DNA of 64,000 bases from Gnetum montanum. Taxonomy: Eukaryota; Streptophyta; Gnetopsida; Gnetales; Gnetaceae. Location of the stretch: the NCBI GenBank assembly GCA_015680685.1, contig MNCI01011140.1:881774-945773 (forward strand), written 5' to 3'. A program made the position numbers and the translations under genes. Under the pieces are notes generated by a model. It was given only the letters and a program-made list of their open reading frames with translations, did no database searches and was not told the DNA's origin. Position 1 is the first letter of the stretch; each line of letters starts with the position of its first letter. Positions 23,386 through 34,321 of the stretch are shown here, one piece after another.

Positions 23386-24222
23386 TGATGAATTGTGTTT
23401 TGATGTTCTCTGATATTGGATACAGAATATCAAAGCTTTGATATCGGATCCCAAGATGCAATATCTAATATCTGATATCACACGGTATATGCCGGCCTAT
23501 AAATATAGTGCTTGGGCACACGATTTTGAGATTAGTTTTTGCATAGAGTAATGAAGTTCTTGCAGTTTAACCATTCCAGAGCTAGAATATTTCTAAGTGC
23601 CCACAACAAGAGTCTAAGTGTGTATGGATCTTTATTTGAGCACTGATGTACCTGAGCATAGTAATGTGATGAAAATAAAGATGAGCCCTTTTGATAATCC
23701 TTGCAGCATTGAAAATATATTAATGTTTCCTTTAATGCATTTAATATTCATGCCCTTTACCTTAATGCACTTTAATTAAGCAATTAATTTTGAATTGTTA
23801 ATGAACACAATTACAACCACTTTGAGCATATGTGTAGCACTTGGTGACCCAGAAATGCTTAACATTTGGTAACCCAATAGTGCTATATGCATTCAGGATG
23901 TGTCTAGAAAGTGGGAATGGGTACTTGTGTTAGGCTAGCTAGGTAGTAGATTAATTAGATATTAAATTCCTCTACCTTTCATTCTTATTTTAGGCGATTA
24001 AACTTATGAAATATAAAATGTTAAAATTGATATATCTCAGTTGCACTTAACCATACACTTGTACCTCATGAGTGGAACTAAGAAGACAACAATCATCCTA
24101 ATTAGATTTCACTTCCTTGAACTAATGTACTTAGGAACTTAAGGTCTATGAAGTTCATCTAGATTGCATGTGAATGCTTATGATTTGTATGGTTAGATGT
24201 AAGGGTACCTCATTGCTCATCA
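23386..24222 (+). repeat. 5' LTR of E3
   Basis: Starts TGATGAATTGTG and ends TGCTCATCA. U3 has several GATATTGGAT, GATATCGGAT and CTGATATC motifs (23412-23480) before the TATA box (CTATAAATA near 23501). The poly(A) signal AATAAAGATGAGC lies near 23678. Confidence 0.9.
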
Positions 24223-24223
24223 T

Positions 24224-24240
24224 TGGCACCGTTGCCGAGA
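24224..24240 (+). promoter_or_regulatory. Primer-binding site of E3, tRNA-Asp type
   Basis: TGGCACCGTTGCCGAGA is the best preserved PBS in the window and fixes the primer as tRNA-Asp by comparison with the plant tRNA 3' end. Confidence 0.85.
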
Positions 24241-24381
24241 CCTTTTAGTTGTTATGTGCGCTATCTAGGTTTTAGTGAAAATTATTTAAAATTGTTGAAA
24301 CAAATCATAGAGTCATATCATACCTTAAAATAACTACAAAAATTTTTAGAAACACACTTCATTTTTATTTTCTAACATAAA

Positions 24382-25060
24382 ATGTCTTCTTCTCACAGAA
24401 GAGATTCTCCACCCAAGTCTGATGGAGTTTATTAGTAGGTGCCTCAAAAATACAGAATGGTATATGCTCATCTGATGAGTATGTGCCCAATTTCATCTTC
24501 ATGCTACATCAAGATAAATAGCTGCGGTGGCATGACATAGAAGACAACATCGTGTTGCTACCAAATTAATCTATTCCTACGATGCTCCAACAAACTCTTG
24601 TGCATTTGGGCCTCTAAGGACTTCATGCTAAGTATGTTATACAAGATAGCGAGGCTAGGGATTATCATCCTACTGAGGCACAACGTCTCAAGGATCAACA
24701 ACTAGAACAACACTATGAATCTGCAAAGACAAAGTAGTTCACTGATTTTCCATTCTTACCATACCAAAGCAATGGTGGAGAACCCTTCTCTGGGGGTTTT
24801 CCATTCACTGAAATTCCTCTCTTTGACTTTGGTGAAGGAGGTTAAAACTAGAACTTGCAATCCACGATCCACAATCCTAGTTCTAGCAAGAATGGATCTA
24901 ATGATTTAAGAGGATCCAAGGAGGAGAGTCAGGGCAAGGATGTGGACAAGAAACAAGATCATGATCATGGCTGCGATCACCAAAGAGGGGGTAGCAAGCA
25001 CCGTGATGGTGCTAGTCCTCAATGATATCGAATTATGTGCATCTTCATAACGTTTTTTTA
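24382..25060 (+). pseudogene. gag N-terminal remnant of E3
   Basis: The ATG at 24382 opens MSSSHRRDSPP, like the gag starts of M1 (MSSLHRTSSPS) and E4 (MSPSSYKSAS). The conserved N-terminal block follows with stops and shifts. A G/R/D/H-rich linker ends near 25020. The gag core is missing. The open stretches at 24715-24909 (plus) and 24906-25208 (minus) are not conserved proteins. Confidence 0.7.
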
Positions 25061-25643
25061 ATAAAAACCTGTTTTTATCATTGTGAGTTCTTAAACCCTC
25101 CTCTAACATTTCATTGTGTTTGAACTTTTTAGAATTTAATGAACCTCTTATCCATTTCACCTCTTTTTCAACCTTTTCACTAACACTATTATAGGAATCA
25201 ATCCACAATAATCACAACCTAGCCAAGTGTAACTACCTACAAGATAAGGTACTTAAAAGCTATATGTTACAGACTACATAGTAATCCACAATTTCATTAT
25301 GATTGCAGTAGGAAGCATGGACTAGAAGTGTGACTATCTTCACTATTAGATAAGCAAGAGCATCATGTGACGAGGACCCTCCATGATCGTTAAATCTTCT
25401 CCCTCGCTCTTCAGCTACCAAAGAAGTTGGATGTCAGTTTATCCAAGTGTTCACTTCTCTTGTCATGAACACCCAATTTTGTAAAACATTGTAATCCATA
25501 AACTTGGGCACTTAGAATATGCTTGTTCTATTTGAGTTAATATATATGCCAGTCAATAATCCCATTCCTATTCAATATTTTGGAAGGAACTTTTTCCTCC
25601 TCTTGTTCACTCGAGGATGAGTTTTCATTCAATCGTAGGGGTA
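25061..25643 (+). other. 3' internal region of E3, noncoding
   Basis: No open frame. The last 40 bp carry the family's pre-PPT block (CACTCGAGGATGAG) and the purine tract. Confidence 0.6.
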
Positions 25644-26494
25644 TGATGAATCATGTTTTGATGTGCTCCAATATCAGATACATGATATCATAGCCTCAAT
25701 ATCAAATACCCAATATAGGATCCCAAGTTGTGATGTTGAATATTCAATATCACAAGATATATGTTGGCTTATAAATATAGTGCTTGGGCACACAATTTTG
25801 AGATTAGTTTTTGCATAAAGTAACGAAGTTCTTGTAGTTTAGCCATTCCAGAGTTAGAATATTTTTGAATGCCTACAGTAGAAGTCTAAGTGTGTATGGA
25901 TCTTTATTCAAGCACTGATGTACCTGAGTATAGTAGTGTGACAAAAATAAATATGAGCCCTTTCGATAATCCTTGTAGCACTAAAAACATATTAATGTTT
26001 CTTTTAATGCATTTAATATTCATGCACTTTACCTTAATGCACTTAAATTAAGCAATTAATTTCAAATTGTTAATGAACAAAATCATGACAACTTCAAGCA
26101 TACATGTAGCACTTGGTAACCTATAAATGCTTAACATTTGGTAACCCAACAGCACTATATGCATTCAAGATGTGTCTGGAGAGTGGGAACAAGTACTTGT
26201 GTTAGGCTAGCTAGGTAGTAGATTAATTAGATATTAAATTCCTCTACCTTTCATTCTTGTTCTAGGTGATTAAACTTATAAAATATAAAGTGTTAAAAAT
26301 CATATACCTCAATTGCACTTAACCATACACTTGTACCTCACGAGTGGAACTGAGAAGAAAATGATTATCCCGATTAGATTTCACTTCCTTGAACTAGTAT
26401 ACTTAGGAACTTAAGGTCTGTGGAGTTCAACTAGATCACATGTGAATGCTTGTGATTCATATGGTTGGGTGTAAGGGTACGTCACCACTCATCA
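25644..26494 (+). repeat. 3' LTR of E3
   Basis: Starts TGATGAATCATG and ends CCACTCATCA. TATA box TTATAAATA near 25770. R and U5 match the 5' LTR closely. U3 differs more and has an extra GATATC-like segment. Confidence 0.9.
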
Positions 26495-27628
26495 CAATGT
26501 ATAAATTAAAACAAAACCATAGAGAATAATTTTTGCAGACATAATGATAGAACTTTTTAAAATTTATTATTCTACTATCATCCTTTATTTTATTAAAGGC
26601 CAACTGTGCTTTTAGCATTGCCACTAGCATAGTTTGAGAGGGAGTTTTGGAGATTTGTCTCTTAAAATCCAGTAGTTTCTAGATACAAAGTTAGTAATTT
26701 CCATCTCTTTTCATGTCATGCATGGAAAAAATTATGGGGTTAATATGAACATGGCTCATTGTAGACTTGCTTTGGCCCAAGATGTATAATCCAATTTGTC
26801 ATATTAGCCTCTTCATTCAATATATAGAAGATTGTTTCCATGTATAATAAAGAGTAGTTTGGAAACTACTAGATTCTAAGGAAACGAAGAAGGATATTTC
26901 CAAATACATCCCCTTCAAGCTGTATTGTTGATAATGCCAAAAGCTGTATTGGAATGATAGGTGATTTTTTTATTCTTATGGTAAGTATGGAAACATTATT
27001 AGGTTTCAAGAGTATCCAACTCCTTGGTTATTTTCCAAAGAAATGATATAGTTTCTAAAATGTTAGAAGTTAAGAATGGTGTTAATGCTTTGCCAAAATT
27101 TGCCAATCCTGACCTATTCATAGTGCTTTGTTTCCAAGATAAGCAAGTCTTCAATTGGTATCCCCGATGGCTTCAAAATTGAAACTAATGAGTAAAATGG
27201 AGGACCACAGTACATACATAATGGGAATGTATTCCTCCATTTTGAATGTTAATTTAATGTTACGAAATAGTTTTCTATGCATTTCACATCTCCATGAAAC
27301 CTTAATTCTTCCTAGGAAAGAAAGCACAACTGAACAAATATAGTTGATTCTCATAAATATTTCAAGAAAGCTTGAACATAGATGATTACCTTATAAGGCA
27401 TTATAGTTTAAAGTGGTGGATTGAAATTTGGTAAGAATACATTTCTATATTTGCTATAGTATTACATTAGTGGCATGCATGTTCTTAAATTAATAACTTG
27501 ATAGCTTAGACGTCAAATGTAAAAGCCCAAGTAATGGGTTTGATTTAAATGGGTAGTGTTGATCAATATTTACTATCTCTCTAGAATCCCCTTTAAAACA
27601 CTTATATGGAAGCTTATCAAACTAAAAT
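26495..27628. other. No gene recognised
   Basis: AT-rich, apparently non-retroelement DNA. The overlapping open stretches at 27151-27354 (both strands) show no motif. Confidence 0.5.
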
Positions 27629-28453
27629 GAAATTTGTTACCATTATGATTTTCTTATGTTTTACAAAAGCATCTTATTAGTTATATATTCTATAAGTACA
27701 TGTAGTCAAATACTTTCATGTTAGTAATAAAGTTTTACCTTAGTGGTAAGACTCTTGATTTAAAATACCTAAGTCATAGATTCAATTCTGACGAGAAATG
27801 TTGACTTATAAAGTTCTAATTGGACTATATACCTGGGAGTATTCTTAAATAACAATTATTTTGGGGTTTCAACATCTCTCAAATATTTTTGTGTTTGTCA
27901 CTTCCTAACTCTTTAATTTCATTCATTTTGATTACTTATATGCTACTTTGATTTTCTAGAAATTACATATTTTAAAAAGATATTTTCATTATTTTATATT
28001 CTAACCTTCATAGAATATCTCAAATGATAAAAATGTTCTTCTTTTACCTTGCTAAATACAATAAAAATACTTTTAAATAAAAAATTGCAAATATCTTTTA
28101 TATTCCAATGAAATTTTATAATTAAGAAGAAATTTGTTACCCCTACGATTTGCTTATGTTTTACAAAAATATTACATTAGCTATCTATTCTATGGATACT
28201 TATAGTCAAATTGTTTCGCATTTGACACCTCCCAATTCTTTAATTTCATTCCTTTTGATTAGTTATATGTTAATTTGATTTTTTATAAATTAATTATTTT
28301 CAAAAGATATTTTCATTAGTCTATACTCTAATCTCCATAGCATAACTCAAATGATAAAAAATTTCTTCTTTTATCTTGCTAAATACAATAAAAATACCAT
28401 CAAAAGAAAAAAATTACAAACAATATTTATATGCTAATGAAATTTTACAAGTA
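27629..28453. repeat. Old tandem duplication, unit about 325 bp, SINE in first copy
   Basis: Unit A (27629-28128) and unit B (28129-about 28453) both begin GAAATTTGTTACC. They share blocks such as TTATGTTTTACAAAA, TCAAATGATAAAAA and GCTAAATACAATAAAAATAC, and end AATGAAATTTTA. Unit A is longer only because of a SINE with its target duplication. Confidence 0.8.
27721..27878 (+). mobile_element. tRNA-derived SINE, family 1, with target duplication
   Basis: Box A-like ACCTTAGTGGTAAG and box B-like AGATTCAATTCTGAC stand in the 5' part. The tail reads ATTATTTTGGGGTTTCAACATC. A 15-bp imperfect target duplication (TCAAATACTTTCATG at 27706-27720 and TCAAATATTTTTGTG at 27879-27893) brackets it. Unit B of the tandem duplication keeps the empty site (near 28206-28220). 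Confidence 0.8.
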
Positions 28454-28530
28454 CTTACTTAAATCATATAAAAGGACTTCAAGCATTAGTAAATCCAATA
28501 GAAATAACTAATAATAATGTAAACCTTTAA

Positions 28531-29320
28531 CAATGGATTTAAGGTCTTTATAGGTAATCCTTTGTTAAAGTAAGGGGATGGGACCTTATTTGGAGGTTGA
28601 ATTATGAACCAAAGATAAGGTTTTTTACTTGGTTGTTAGCTCATCATACAGTGCTCACTTAGGTAAAACTCCAACGATGGGATTTTACCATGGCCTCTCA
28701 GTGTATCTTTTGCTATAAGGAGATTGAAACTATGATACACCTTTTCAAGGAATATCTATTTACAAAGACTCTAGATCAATTCATGTACATGTAGACTAGG
28801 ATCTTGTAGGATCAATGTTGAGCAATGATTATAGAAGAGTCCATCTTTCAAAGCCACTTGTATGAGATTTTATTATAGGTGGAGGTCACCTCGAAGATTT
28901 GGCTTGAGAAAAATGCTTACAATTTTCATGTGAAGTGCCTAACTTTCCCTATAAATTCATCTTGAAAACATTCACCAACTTTCACTTATAGGAAAACATC
29001 CATGAATGCATGATGATAATGTTTAACACTTGTGACTCCTAGCAAGATAATCCACTATGACGTTCATAAATGATGTGTTCTTCTACTCTTCCAAATATGC
29101 ATACTCTCTATTTTAAATGAACTTTATGATGTTACATACAACTATTTTTTTGGTTTTTGTTTAGATTCCCTTTAGGAATGCCTGAGGTTTTTTGATTGGT
29201 CTATGTGTTTATTTGTCTTATTAGAGGATCTTCTACCCTCCATGATGATATTGCTATTGTAATTTTTATTTTGGAGGTTTTCCCTTCTAATTATTTAAAT
29301 GGCCTAACTTTCCCTCAAAA
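28531..29320 (+). mobile_element. L1-type LINE, 5'-truncated, with 18-bp target duplication
   Basis: The frame near 28570-28790 reads KVRGWDLIWRL, IRFFTWLLAH, TMASQCIFC and IETMIHLFKE. This is the pattern of the zinc-binding C-terminal domain of plant L1 reverse transcriptases (W---PKV-FF-WL, C--C, HLF--C). The 3' end has a GGCCTAACTTTCCCTCAAAA tail. AATAATGTAAACCTTTAA stands on both sides (28513-28530 and 29321-29338). Only the last 0.8 kb of the element inserted. Stops show it is dead. Confidence 0.88.
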
Positions 29321-29338
29321 AATAATGTAAACCTTTAA

Positions 29339-30190
29339 GAATATAAAGATGTTTTATGTTTCTTACCTTGTCTAATGTTACTATGGTGTAGCATTTAAAA
29401 AAAGATAATTATCATTTTACCTCATTATAATTTAATGATTATATCATTATATCTATGCATATTCAAAAGTTATCATTATTTTTTAGGATTAGTATCACTA
29501 ATACAACAAACAAAGAAATTCTTTCTATTATTAATCACTTTTAATGATTTATTCTACTTTCTTGAAGAGCTTAACTTAGAGGTACTTGTTAAGTGTTAAA
29601 TTTCAACAATTGCTTTTTTAAAAAGGTAATTTAATATTGAACTTTTTAAATGTTGGCATCCCTTCAAGTTGTGTTTTAAATACAATTAAAAGTTATTTTT
29701 AATAATGCATTAATATAAAGAGGTAATTTAATAATTTTCATTGCATTAATATAAAGAGGTAAGTCAAAATGCAACTACAACTTCTTTCAAAATATTGCCT
29801 TTCATTTAGTAAAACCAATGCATAGCCCATCTTGATTTAATATTATCTCAGCTTTTAGAGTCATGTACTATCATGGAATAAGTAATTTTGCTCATGATTA
29901 TAATAAAATATTTAAAATATCATATTTGCAAACCACTCAAAGTATGTCCAAGATATATTACATATTAATATGTTCAATTTACTAACTAGGCTAAGATGCA
30001 TATTATTACATTCATAATATAGGTTGATGTAAACGTAGGGTGTTACATTTTTTACTACATTATCTCTTACATCCAAAAATACTACAAAACCTTATGCTCT
30101 CCCTTCTTTCACTTTCTTTCATTCTACAAATCTTTTTGCAAGTTCCTTTTGGTGAAATCTTCATTGATCCAAATTTTATAACCCTTTAAG
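29339..30190. other. No gene recognised
   Basis: AT-rich DNA. AATATAAAGAGGTAA occurs twice (near 29712 and 29749), a small local duplication. Confidence 0.5.
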
Positions 30191-30199
30191 TGACTGTGA

Positions 30200-30720
30200 T
30201 GTTTTTAAACTTTTGATTTAATATTTATGTTATGAAATTTGATAACAATGTACCTAAATTTACAATTTTTAGGCTCAAAATGACTTACATCCTTTATTTT
30301 AGATGGTTTGATATGCATTATGTCTTTTATAATTATTGTCACTTCTTGAACTAGGTTTTCATTTTCATTTTCTTCTTCTATCCTAATGTTAAGGGTCATT
30401 TCTTTCTTTCTTTTTTTCATTGTGAAGTTCACAAATCACCAAATCTAGGTGAGCTTCTTCAGTAATTTTCTCAATCTACTTCTTTGTTGGACCCACTTCA
30501 ATAATATCTTCCAATGGAGAAATTTTAGCTTTCATGTAGGTTTTTTCTTCAATGATTTCTCTTAGTTAATAGTCATTTTGATTGATTTTAATACTGGCTT
30601 CATAACTAGCAAACTTGTCTTTTGATGCAATGATCTTCTAATACATCTACTCTACATGTAGTGGCAAATCAGTATTTTTTCCATAATTTCCTCATACATT
30701 GTAGCCTTTATTACTTTGCT
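30200..30720 (-). pseudogene. Unidentified decayed minus-strand coding-like segment
   Basis: On the minus strand 30205-30432 is open and strongly charged (KKRKKEMTLNIRIEEENENE). Further upstream (to 30720) another frame gives E/K/I-rich, coiled-coil-like peptides such as LREIIEEKTYMKAKI and IEKITEEAHLDLVICELHNE. Stops interrupt it. I do not recognise a family; its bias suggests old coding sequence, perhaps of a transposon. Confidence 0.3.
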
Positions 30721-31280
30721 TTCATATACAACTTTTAGAAGTTGAATAATTTCAAGGTTTGCATTGTTTACATTCTTGCACAAATTTTATCACTAGAAGC
30801 ATTTTTTTTGGAATCCAAATTTAATTTTTGTGCATTGCTTTTGGGTTCTTTCTACTTTTTCTTGAAACTCTACCTTGCCTACACATTACTTTCACTAATC
30901 TACCCTATGATGTCTATTGCTCTTATTATTTTAACATGCAAACTCTTGTTTTAACATAAATATCTTATTGTAAAAAGTTAAAGACTTTTTAGAAATATTG
31001 TTGGTAGGTTTCATCTATTAGAAAGGCATAACTAACTTGGTTAGAGCATATGACTTCAACATTCAGTCCCATGTGGATATTTTGAGATACATTCCACTTG
31101 GAAGCTTGATAAACTATATGTTCATGCCATAGTATAAGGTAAATAACTAACCTATAAAAAATTGTTATTAATTACAATAAGTTAAACTTTTAATGATAAA
31201 ATAATAATCTTAAAAATTATAAGAAAAAATAATATTTATATTTTTCATAAGCTAATAAATCTTTATATTAGTGAGACATA
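30721..31280. other. No gene recognised
   Basis: AT-rich. The hydrophobic open stretch at 30742-30954 is probably a chance frame opposite the charged minus-strand sequence. The left target duplication of the next SINE ends at 31280. Confidence 0.5.
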
Positions 31281-31433
31281 AATAATGAGGTGTTAGCCTA
31301 GTGGTATAGGTCTTGACCTGGTAACTCTAGGTCATAGGTTTTATTCTACTAGATAGCATTGATTTATAAACTTCTATAAATCTTGGGATTTATCTATGCT
31401 TTACTTATTTCAAGTTCCAACATCCCCCCCACT
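31281..31433 (+). mobile_element. tRNA-derived SINE, family 1, with target duplication
   Basis: GTTAGCCTAGTGGTATAGG (box A-like) and CATAGGTTTTATTCTAC (box B-like) mark the tRNA part. The body TTGATTTATAAACTTCTATAA and the tail TTCAAGTTCCAACATC match the other two family members. ATTAGTGAGACATA (31267-31280) and ATTAGTGACACATA (31434-31447) are target duplications, 13 of 14 bases equal. Confidence 0.8.
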
Positions 31434-31447
31434 ATTAGTGACACATA

Positions 31448-32419
31448 TCTTACTTGGCTAGAGCATGCAACTTGTAATTTAGGCTATGACACTCATAGAA
31501 AATGTTTATTTTTCATTCATGGTTTAATCCAAGTTCTATAAACTAATTTTTACTTGGTAAGACTTTGTATAACATTGACAAATGTTATTTAACATAATGA
31601 GTTTTATAGTTAATCAAATTCATAACAAAAGTATATTATAATTGTTAACTAATTCTGTAACACAACTTGTAGTATGAAGTTGTTTACTTCTCAAAGGTTG
31701 GTTATAAGTGTTGGTTTAATTGGAATGGGGTATTGGATCCCAAAAATAATGAATAATATTATAATAAATTCACAATATATTAAATCATCAACATAGAAAA
31801 AAGAATCTAGAGAAAAATCCCAATAGTTTGAAAGATGTCCTTTCATGTTTTTATCCTTACAACTAGTCTTCCAAAAGCTTCCCTTTGGAGTAGGAAAAGG
31901 ATAGGATTTTGACCTTGTTTAAATGTGCCATCACAAGTTTTCACTTCTTATTGAAGGCTTCCTTCTAAGGAGAAGGAAGATATTCTCTCTCAAGAAAAAT
32001 GAACATAATAATTGAAAATAACAAACAAATTATAACGAAATTTACTAGTTTTCCAACTTGAGTCCACAAATATAAAAGAAATGAAGAGTACAAGAGATAA
32101 ATTAATTATTGAACCTTTACTAGAAGTGTTCTTGCTTGAAGATATAACTAAAAAGTAACATCTTTAAGAATCTAATGTTTAACTCCTAAAAAAATCATAA
32201 TGATGTTTTTTCTAACAAAAAATGATCATGCAACAAAGCTTCCAAATAGAATAAAGAATAAGTATCTGAAAAAAATTTCAAGTAAAGAATAATATAGTTG
32301 TCAAATAAGTTGATTAGCTTAGCTAATTTTTTAAGAAAATGAACATTAGGACTAATAGCACAACCTCTACATACACAATAGGGTAGATGTGGCCTACTAA
32401 ACAAGAGTGTCCTAACATA
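31448..32419. other. No gene recognised
   Basis: AT-rich DNA without conserved frames or repeats seen elsewhere in the window. Confidence 0.5.
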
Positions 32420-32520
32420 TGGCTACTCTGTTGCTATCACATCTATGAGAGGAGGCAAGAATTGAATGCACAACCTCCTAATTAAGAGATGAGTATCTTC
32501 ACCACTATGCTACATCCATA
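32420..32520 (-). mobile_element. Candidate tRNA-derived SINE head, minus strand
   Basis: The minus strand reads GTAGCATAGTGGTGAAGATA (box A-like) and then AGGTTGTGCATTCAATTCTTG (box B-like), spaced as in a tRNA. The 3' boundary is not clear and no duplication was found. Confidence 0.45.
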
Positions 32521-33335
32521 AGTGTAGCTTGAAAGCTATATTTTTATTAACTTTAAAGGTTTCTAAATAGCTTAATAGTCAACATGGACTAAAGGCTAAT
32601 TTCATAGTCTATTGCTAAACTTTGAACTTCTCCAAAATTAGAACTTGGCTACTACTTTGAAACTCCAATTCAATTATGCTAAGCCACTACTTCATAGCTT
32701 ATGCTATCAACACTACGTAATATAACATGTATTTCTACATAGTAAATGCTTTTGAAAAATAGTTCTTTTGTAACTCATTCCTTTTCTTCCCACTTTACTT
32801 TAACATTTTGAAAATATCTTTCAACTATTATCTTTTTTAAAAGTTACCTTCTTTCATGGAGTACCTTCTTTGTTTTAATCAAGTTTTAAAATCAAGTGTA
32901 TTCCTTCTAGCATTATAACATCATTGGAAAGTTTCTTGAATGATTTATGTTTTGTTATGAAAATTTATCTCCTTTCATATTTGGCTACATATCTTCATTA
33001 AATGTAAATAAATATGTTTTATTTATTATTCTTTATAATCACAAAATTAGTTTAGCAACCCCTTCAATGGATAAAATGTTCTTATGACATACTTTTGATT
33101 ATAACATTTATGCAATGTAAATCATCATAGTGTCTAATTAGGCAATTTATTACTTTTATAATGTTATTCAATTAATACTTTCTTCACCTTTTCAAAAAAA
33201 ATTTAAAAATAAAAATGGAGTAAAAATATTCTTTTTAATACATTATGAAGGATTACAACATTGAATAAAATTTGGCCATCAAATCCATCACTGATAGTTG
33301 ATCACTATCATCATTAGCATAGGATACAAGTTAGG

Positions 33336-34321
33336 TGATAAGTGGAAAGTATGCCCAATGCCCAACCATACGATCTACAAGCATCATAGTAGACCATGTT
33401 ATAATGCATGGAATAAATAGATTATACATCTAGAAGTAGAGTGGGTTGGTCTTAGATTGATGTCTTTCCAACCAGACTTGCAGTGATCCTTTTATCTTGT
33501 ATGTTTAAGTCTATTTGAGGCACATAATAAATGATGTTAATGTGATCATGATATAACTTTAAGTAAAATAAGGAATTAATATTTAATTTATCTAATTAAA
33601 AAATAACAAGAAATTAAATCCTAAGCTATCCTATAGGCAATGAGTGTTCATTCCTGAACCCATCATTACGTTCCTAGATATTTGTGCTAACTGTTGGGAT
33701 CATCAAACTAGTGCATTGTTGGGCATACCAAGTGTCTACTTATAGGAATCACCAAACTAGCACAAGTCTAATGCTTAGGATTAAGTCACACTCATTCAAC
33801 CAATGGTTTAATATACAAGAAAATGTAAATGCTATGCAAAAAAGTAATAAATAAACATGGAAAAATAAATGTATGAAAGAAAATATAGTTTAAGTCAAAG
33901 TGTTTCAATGTGAAGGAATCAATCTTGATCTTTATTACCACTCACGGATGCATTCAGGCATAACCACTTGAAAAAATACATCATACAAATAACTCAATTA
34001 TAACTTATGGGAACTTACCAATTGCTACAAGGAATGAGAAATAAAATTGATAGAGTCTATATACCATTGACTAAAAATTATTATTATTATTATTTTTCCA
34101 GCCCAATGCATGTATTGATAGGCAAATTATGATATTACAACATCACATTTATAATTTAACATCAAAAGCTATGATATTGTAAATGTGATATCGCATCTTA
34201 TTGAAAAGACTATTTTATTTTATTATTTATTAATTCTAAGGAAATGGTTATGTGAGAGTTTCTTGATAAAACATCTTCTTAACCTTAAGCTTTCCAACAT
34301 ATGATACATGATGCTTCATCA
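33336..34321 (-). repeat. 3' LTR of element B, unit 2
   Basis: 986 bp, same structure as 4993-5978. Starts at 34321 with TGATGAAGCATC on the minus strand. A purine tract (ATGGAGGTA on the minus strand) lies directly to the right. Confidence 0.8.

Larger units (their letters stand above)
23386..26494 (+). mobile_element. E3: complete but internally reduced LTR retrotransposon
   Basis: Two LTRs (837 and 851 bp) flank a 1421-bp internal region. A perfect 5-bp target duplication CAATG stands on both sides (23381-23385 and 26495-26499). PBS is at 24224-24240. The purine-rich tract TAGGGGTA is at 25636-25643, after the conserved pre-PPT block (25610-25632). The inside holds only the start of gag and the 3' end. 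Pol and ORF3 are gone. LTR differences are mainly transitions, apart from a rearranged U3. Confidence 0.92.

Noticed and set aside
30742-30954. 70-aa hydrophobic ORF as membrane protein
   Set aside because: AT-rich plus-strand frame opposite a charged minus-strand relic; no start context or conservation.
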